Assembly (NCBI GenBank): GCA_017445905.1
Contig: JAFSRX010000062.1
Span: forward strand, 1 to 64,000
Source of the DNA: Eubacterium sp.
GTDB lineage: Bacteria > Bacillota > Clostridia > Oscillospirales > Acutalibacteraceae
Direction of reading: 5' to 3'
Length of the DNA stretch: 64,000 nt
Shown: piece after piece, positions 61,879 to 64,000 of the stretch
Numbering within the stretch: position 1 is the first letter of the stretch
Layout of the letters: every line of letters begins with the position of its first letter
Translations under genes and position numbers: made by a program
Notes under the pieces: model-generated
What the model saw: only the letters and a program-made list of their open reading frames with translations
Told to the model about the DNA's origin: nothing
Database searches by the model: none

Positions 61879-62646
61879 TTATTTTATAAGCTGAATTGTT
61901 TCAAGCGGTTTTATTCCGAGCTCGGCAATTTCCTTTTTCATTTTATCAAGGCGTTTTTTATCCTCGATAACCTTGGGATTATGAGCGTCAAGACCGATAA
62001 CCGTTTTGATATCCTTTTCCTTAACCATTTTCCAGAATTCAGGATTTGGATAATGCCTCTTGTCAAAATAACCGTAGAAATTGTATTCAAGCGGAATATC
62101 AATCTTTTTAAGCTCGTCGAGAAGGAAGTTATATTTCTCGGAGTTTATTTTTTTATCCTTTTTGAATTTGATTAAATCGGGATGACAAACATAGGTGAAA
62201 AGTCCGCTTTTTGCACCCTCAAGAAGCTGAGAAATATATTTATCAACAGTTTCAATATTATCAGTAGGGTGGCCGCAGTACTCTCTGAAGGGCTCATATT
62301 CATTATCGGTGAAATGCTGAGCTAAAATCAGATAGTCGTAACCGATATCCTTTAAAAATCTTATATCATTTTCAATAAGCTCGGGATACCATTCCATTTC
62401 GTAACCGAGCTTAATATCAATATCATTCTTGTATTTTTCACGAAGATTATCAATGCTCCTTGCGTATTCCTCCGCCTCTTCGGGGAGCATTCTGCAGGTG
62501 CTGACATAATCATTCGGGAAGAAATGGGGAGCATGGTCCGAAAAGCCGAAAACATCATATCCGTTTTCGATTGCCTTTAAAACATATTCCTCATCCTCTC
62601 CCTGAGCATGATGACATCTTTTTGTATGAGTGTGTAGATTAAACAT
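61879..62646 (-). CDS. PHP-domain phosphatase (HisJ-like)
   Basis: Metal-dependent phosphoesterase of the PHP superfamily, 255 residues. It has NLHTHTKRCHHAQG, GFSDHAP, the middle LGYEMEWYPE, LAQHF, TYVCHPDLI and the C-terminal GLDAHNP, the ordered ligand set of histidinol-phosphatase HisJ. No histidine biosynthesis genes are nearby, so a different phosphate ester is possible. AGGAA precedes the ATG. It lies downstream of galT with a heptamer element in the gap. Confidence 0.87.
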   Translation of the reverse strand: MFNLHTHTKRCHHAQGEDEEYVLKAIENGYDVFGFSDHAPHFFPNDYVSTCRMLPEEAEEYARSIDNLREKYKNDIDIKLGYEMEWYPELIENDIRFLKDIGYDYLILAQHFTDNEYEPFREYCGHPTDNIETVDKYISQLLEGAKSGLFTYVCHPDLIKFKKDKKINSEKYNFLLDELKKIDIPLEYNFYGYFDKRHYPNPEFWKMVKEKDIKTVIGLDAHNPKVIEDKKRLDKMKKEIAELGIKPLETIQLIK

Positions 62647-62664
62647 AGTATTCCTATCTTAAAA

Positions 62665-62709
62665 ATTATGAATGATGAATTTCGGGTCACTGCGCGACGA
62701 TTATAATTA
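62665..62709 (+). repeat. Heptamer tract with tail module
   Basis: ATTATGA, ATGATGA, ATTTCGG in register, then GGTCACTGCGCGACGATTAT, the shared tail, in the galT-PHP gap. Confidence 0.65.
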
Positions 62710-62719
62710 TGGCTACTGA

Positions 62720-64000
62720 TTAAACACTTTCAGTAAATTTAATAAACTGCTCTTTTCCTTTTTCGCTTCTCTCGAAAACTCCGCACTGTTCAAGAATGGC
62801 AGTAAATACTTTTCCGATTTCAGCTTTGAGAATTTCTTCGCAGTTGTCTGCATTAATATCGTTGTTTGCTTTGATTTTTTCAGCCCAAGCCTTATGCTTT
62901 GCAATTCTTTCGTCTTTTTCGATATCTGCGCCGCTTAAAATTGCATCTTTGAGAATGCTCATTTCATTTTTAAGACGTGCAGGAAGAACTGCAAGACCCA
63001 TAACCTCGATAAGACCGATATTTTCTTTTTTAATGTTATGGTATTCGGGGTGGGGGTGATAGAAGCCGAGAGGGCATTCATCAGTTGTAATATTGTTTCT
63101 GAGAACTAAATCAAGCTCATATTTGCCATTTCTGAAACGTGCAATAGGAGTTATTGTATTATGTGGCTCGCCATCTGTTTGGGCGAAAATAAACGCCTGC
63201 TCATCGGTGTATTTTCTCCAGGCGCCAAGAATTCTGTCTGCAAGAAGGCTGAGCCTTTCTTTATCTTTGCCTGAAATTCTGATAACGCTCATCGGCCATT
63301 TAACAATGCCTGCTTCAATATCATCAAATCCCATAAAACTGAGCTTTGTTTCAATAGGAGCCTTTGCCATAGCAAACTCATATCTTCCGCCCTGGAAATG
63401 CTCGTGAGTAAGAATAGAGCCGCCGACTATAGGAAGGTCTGCGTTTGAGCCGATGAAATAGTGGGGGAACTTTTCAACAAACGCAAGAAGCTTGTCGAAA
63501 GCCGATTTATTAATTACCATCGGAATATGCTGCTTGTTTAAAACTATGCAGTGCTCGTTATAATAAACATAGGGAGAATACTGCAAAAAGAATTCAGTTT
63601 CGCTTAAATTAATCGGAATAATTCTGTGATTTTGTCTTGCAGGGTGGTTAACTCTGCCCATATATCCCTCATTTTCTCTGCAGAGCTGACATTTCGGATA
63701 TGCGCTTTGCTTCATTCTAAGAGCGGCTGCAATAGCCTTCGGGTCTTTTTCGGGCTTTGATAAATTGATGGTTATATCAATATCGCCGTACTCTGTTTTT
63801 GTAACCCATTTAACGTCGTTTTTAATTCGGTATTCTCTTATATAATCGGTTTTCTTTGAAAGATTATAATAATAATCTGTTGCCTTTTGAGGAGAGCTTT
63901 CGTAGTGAGCATTAAATGCTTTAATAACTTCACTCGGTCTCGGAGTTATAACGCCCATAACTTTTGTATCAAAAAGGTCTCTATATACAATGCTGTCCTC
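62720..64000 (-). CDS. galT: UDP-glucose-hexose-1-phosphate uridylyltransferase, class II (partial)
   Basis: Leloir pathway enzyme that exchanges UMP between UDP-glucose and galactose-1-phosphate. The frame stays open through the right edge (EDSIVYRDLFDTKVMGVITP), so the N-terminal part is outside; Met at 63958 is internal. The visible 426 residues contain the class II (Firmicutes) features CQLCRENEGYMGR, LTHEHFQGGRYEFAM with the catalytic HxH-type site, and DLVLRNNITTDECPLGFYHP. Class II enzymes have about 490-500 residues, so 70 or so are missing. No galK or galE lies inside the window. Confidence 0.93.
   Translation of the reverse strand, partial: EDSIVYRDLFDTKVMGVITPRPSEVIKAFNAHYESSPQKATDYYYNLSKKTDYIREYRIKNDVKWVTKTEYGDIDITINLSKPEKDPKAIAAALRMKQSAYPKCQLCRENEGYMGRVNHPARQNHRIIPINLSETEFFLQYSPYVYYNEHCIVLNKQHIPMVINKSAFDKLLAFVEKFPHYFIGSNADLPIVGGSILTHEHFQGGRYEFAMAKAPIETKLSFMGFDDIEAGIVKWPMSVIRISGKDKERLSLLADRILGAWRKYTDEQAFIFAQTDGEPHNTITPIARFRNGKYELDLVLRNNITTDECPLGFYHPHPEYHNIKKENIGLIEVMGLAVLPARLKNEMSILKDAILSGADIEKDERIAKHKAWAEKIKANNDINADNCEEILKAEIGKVFTAILEQCGVFERSEKGKEQFIKFTESV

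Noticed and set aside
1-64000. CRISPR array
   Set aside because: The repeats in the window are 7-base tandem units or inverted repeats; no regularly spaced 25-40-base direct repeats or cas genes were seen.

Overview
The window looks like a chromosome segment of a low-GC, spore-forming member of the Clostridia, plausibly a gut Oscillospiraceae/Ruminococcaceae-type Firmicute. The evidence is two SpoVA proteins, a T-box leader on asnS, a tandem glycine riboswitch, class II (Firmicutes-type) GalT, an ECF vitamin transporter with a double ATPase, AGGAGG-type ribosome binding sites and many TTGACA-N17-TATAAT promoters. The species cannot be named from the sequence alone.

Layout. 0-6.5 kb: tail of a probable HPr gene and ptsI; spoVAC (-) and spoVAE (+) separated by an orphan MacB-type ABC ATPase and a 279-bp foldback element; a GPH sugar/cation symporter coupled to a membrane-anchored metallophosphoesterase. 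6.5-10.8 kb: tRNA-Pro followed by accessory genes: an HD hydrolase, a cysteine-cluster protein, a NUDIX-methyltransferase operon whose leader carries a 5S-rRNA-like hairpin, a RelE/Phd toxin-antitoxin pair and a small membrane protein behind an 18-bp palindrome. 10.8-18.4 kb: a 5TMR-PP2C phosphatase, the glycine-riboswitch/symporter unit, a GGDEF relic, an esterase, a secreted L,D-transpeptidase and a secreted M14 peptidase. 18.4-24.3 kb (-): a T-box-controlled unit asnS-asnA, then a second GPH symporter overlapping a membrane EEP phosphoesterase. 24.4-28 kb (-): FeoA-FeoB fusion and a CDF metal transporter. 28-33.4 kb: a TetR-FGGY kinase unit divergent from a class III aminotransferase and a two-domain class II aldolase, with two operator-like repeats; this looks like an uncharacterised catabolic locus. 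33.5-46.2 kb: rpoB-rpoC, then rpsL-rpsG-fusA-tuf. 46.3-56 kb: recD2 (apparently leaderless), an MreB-like actin, an ECF transporter (T, fused A, S), an M20 peptidase, a DUF2804 protein and an FRG-domain protein. 56-64 kb: Na/Pi cotransporter, a second foldback element, a TPM lipoprotein and a large secreted repeat protein, a PHP phosphatase and galT, which runs off the right edge.

The most striking signal outside genes is a set of ten short intergenic tracts of degenerate tandem heptamers. Each has a different 7-base unit, and several are followed by the same tail (TTTCGGGT...CCGATTATA). They resemble in design the STRR heptamer repeats known from cyanobacteria. Other notable points are the 5S-like mRNA leader, two foldback elements, two independent GPH-transporter/phosphoesterase couplings, and the TetR/kinase/aminotransferase/aldolase locus.

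Limits: all assignments come from reading the sequence and recalled family motifs. No database search, folding program or gene caller was run.
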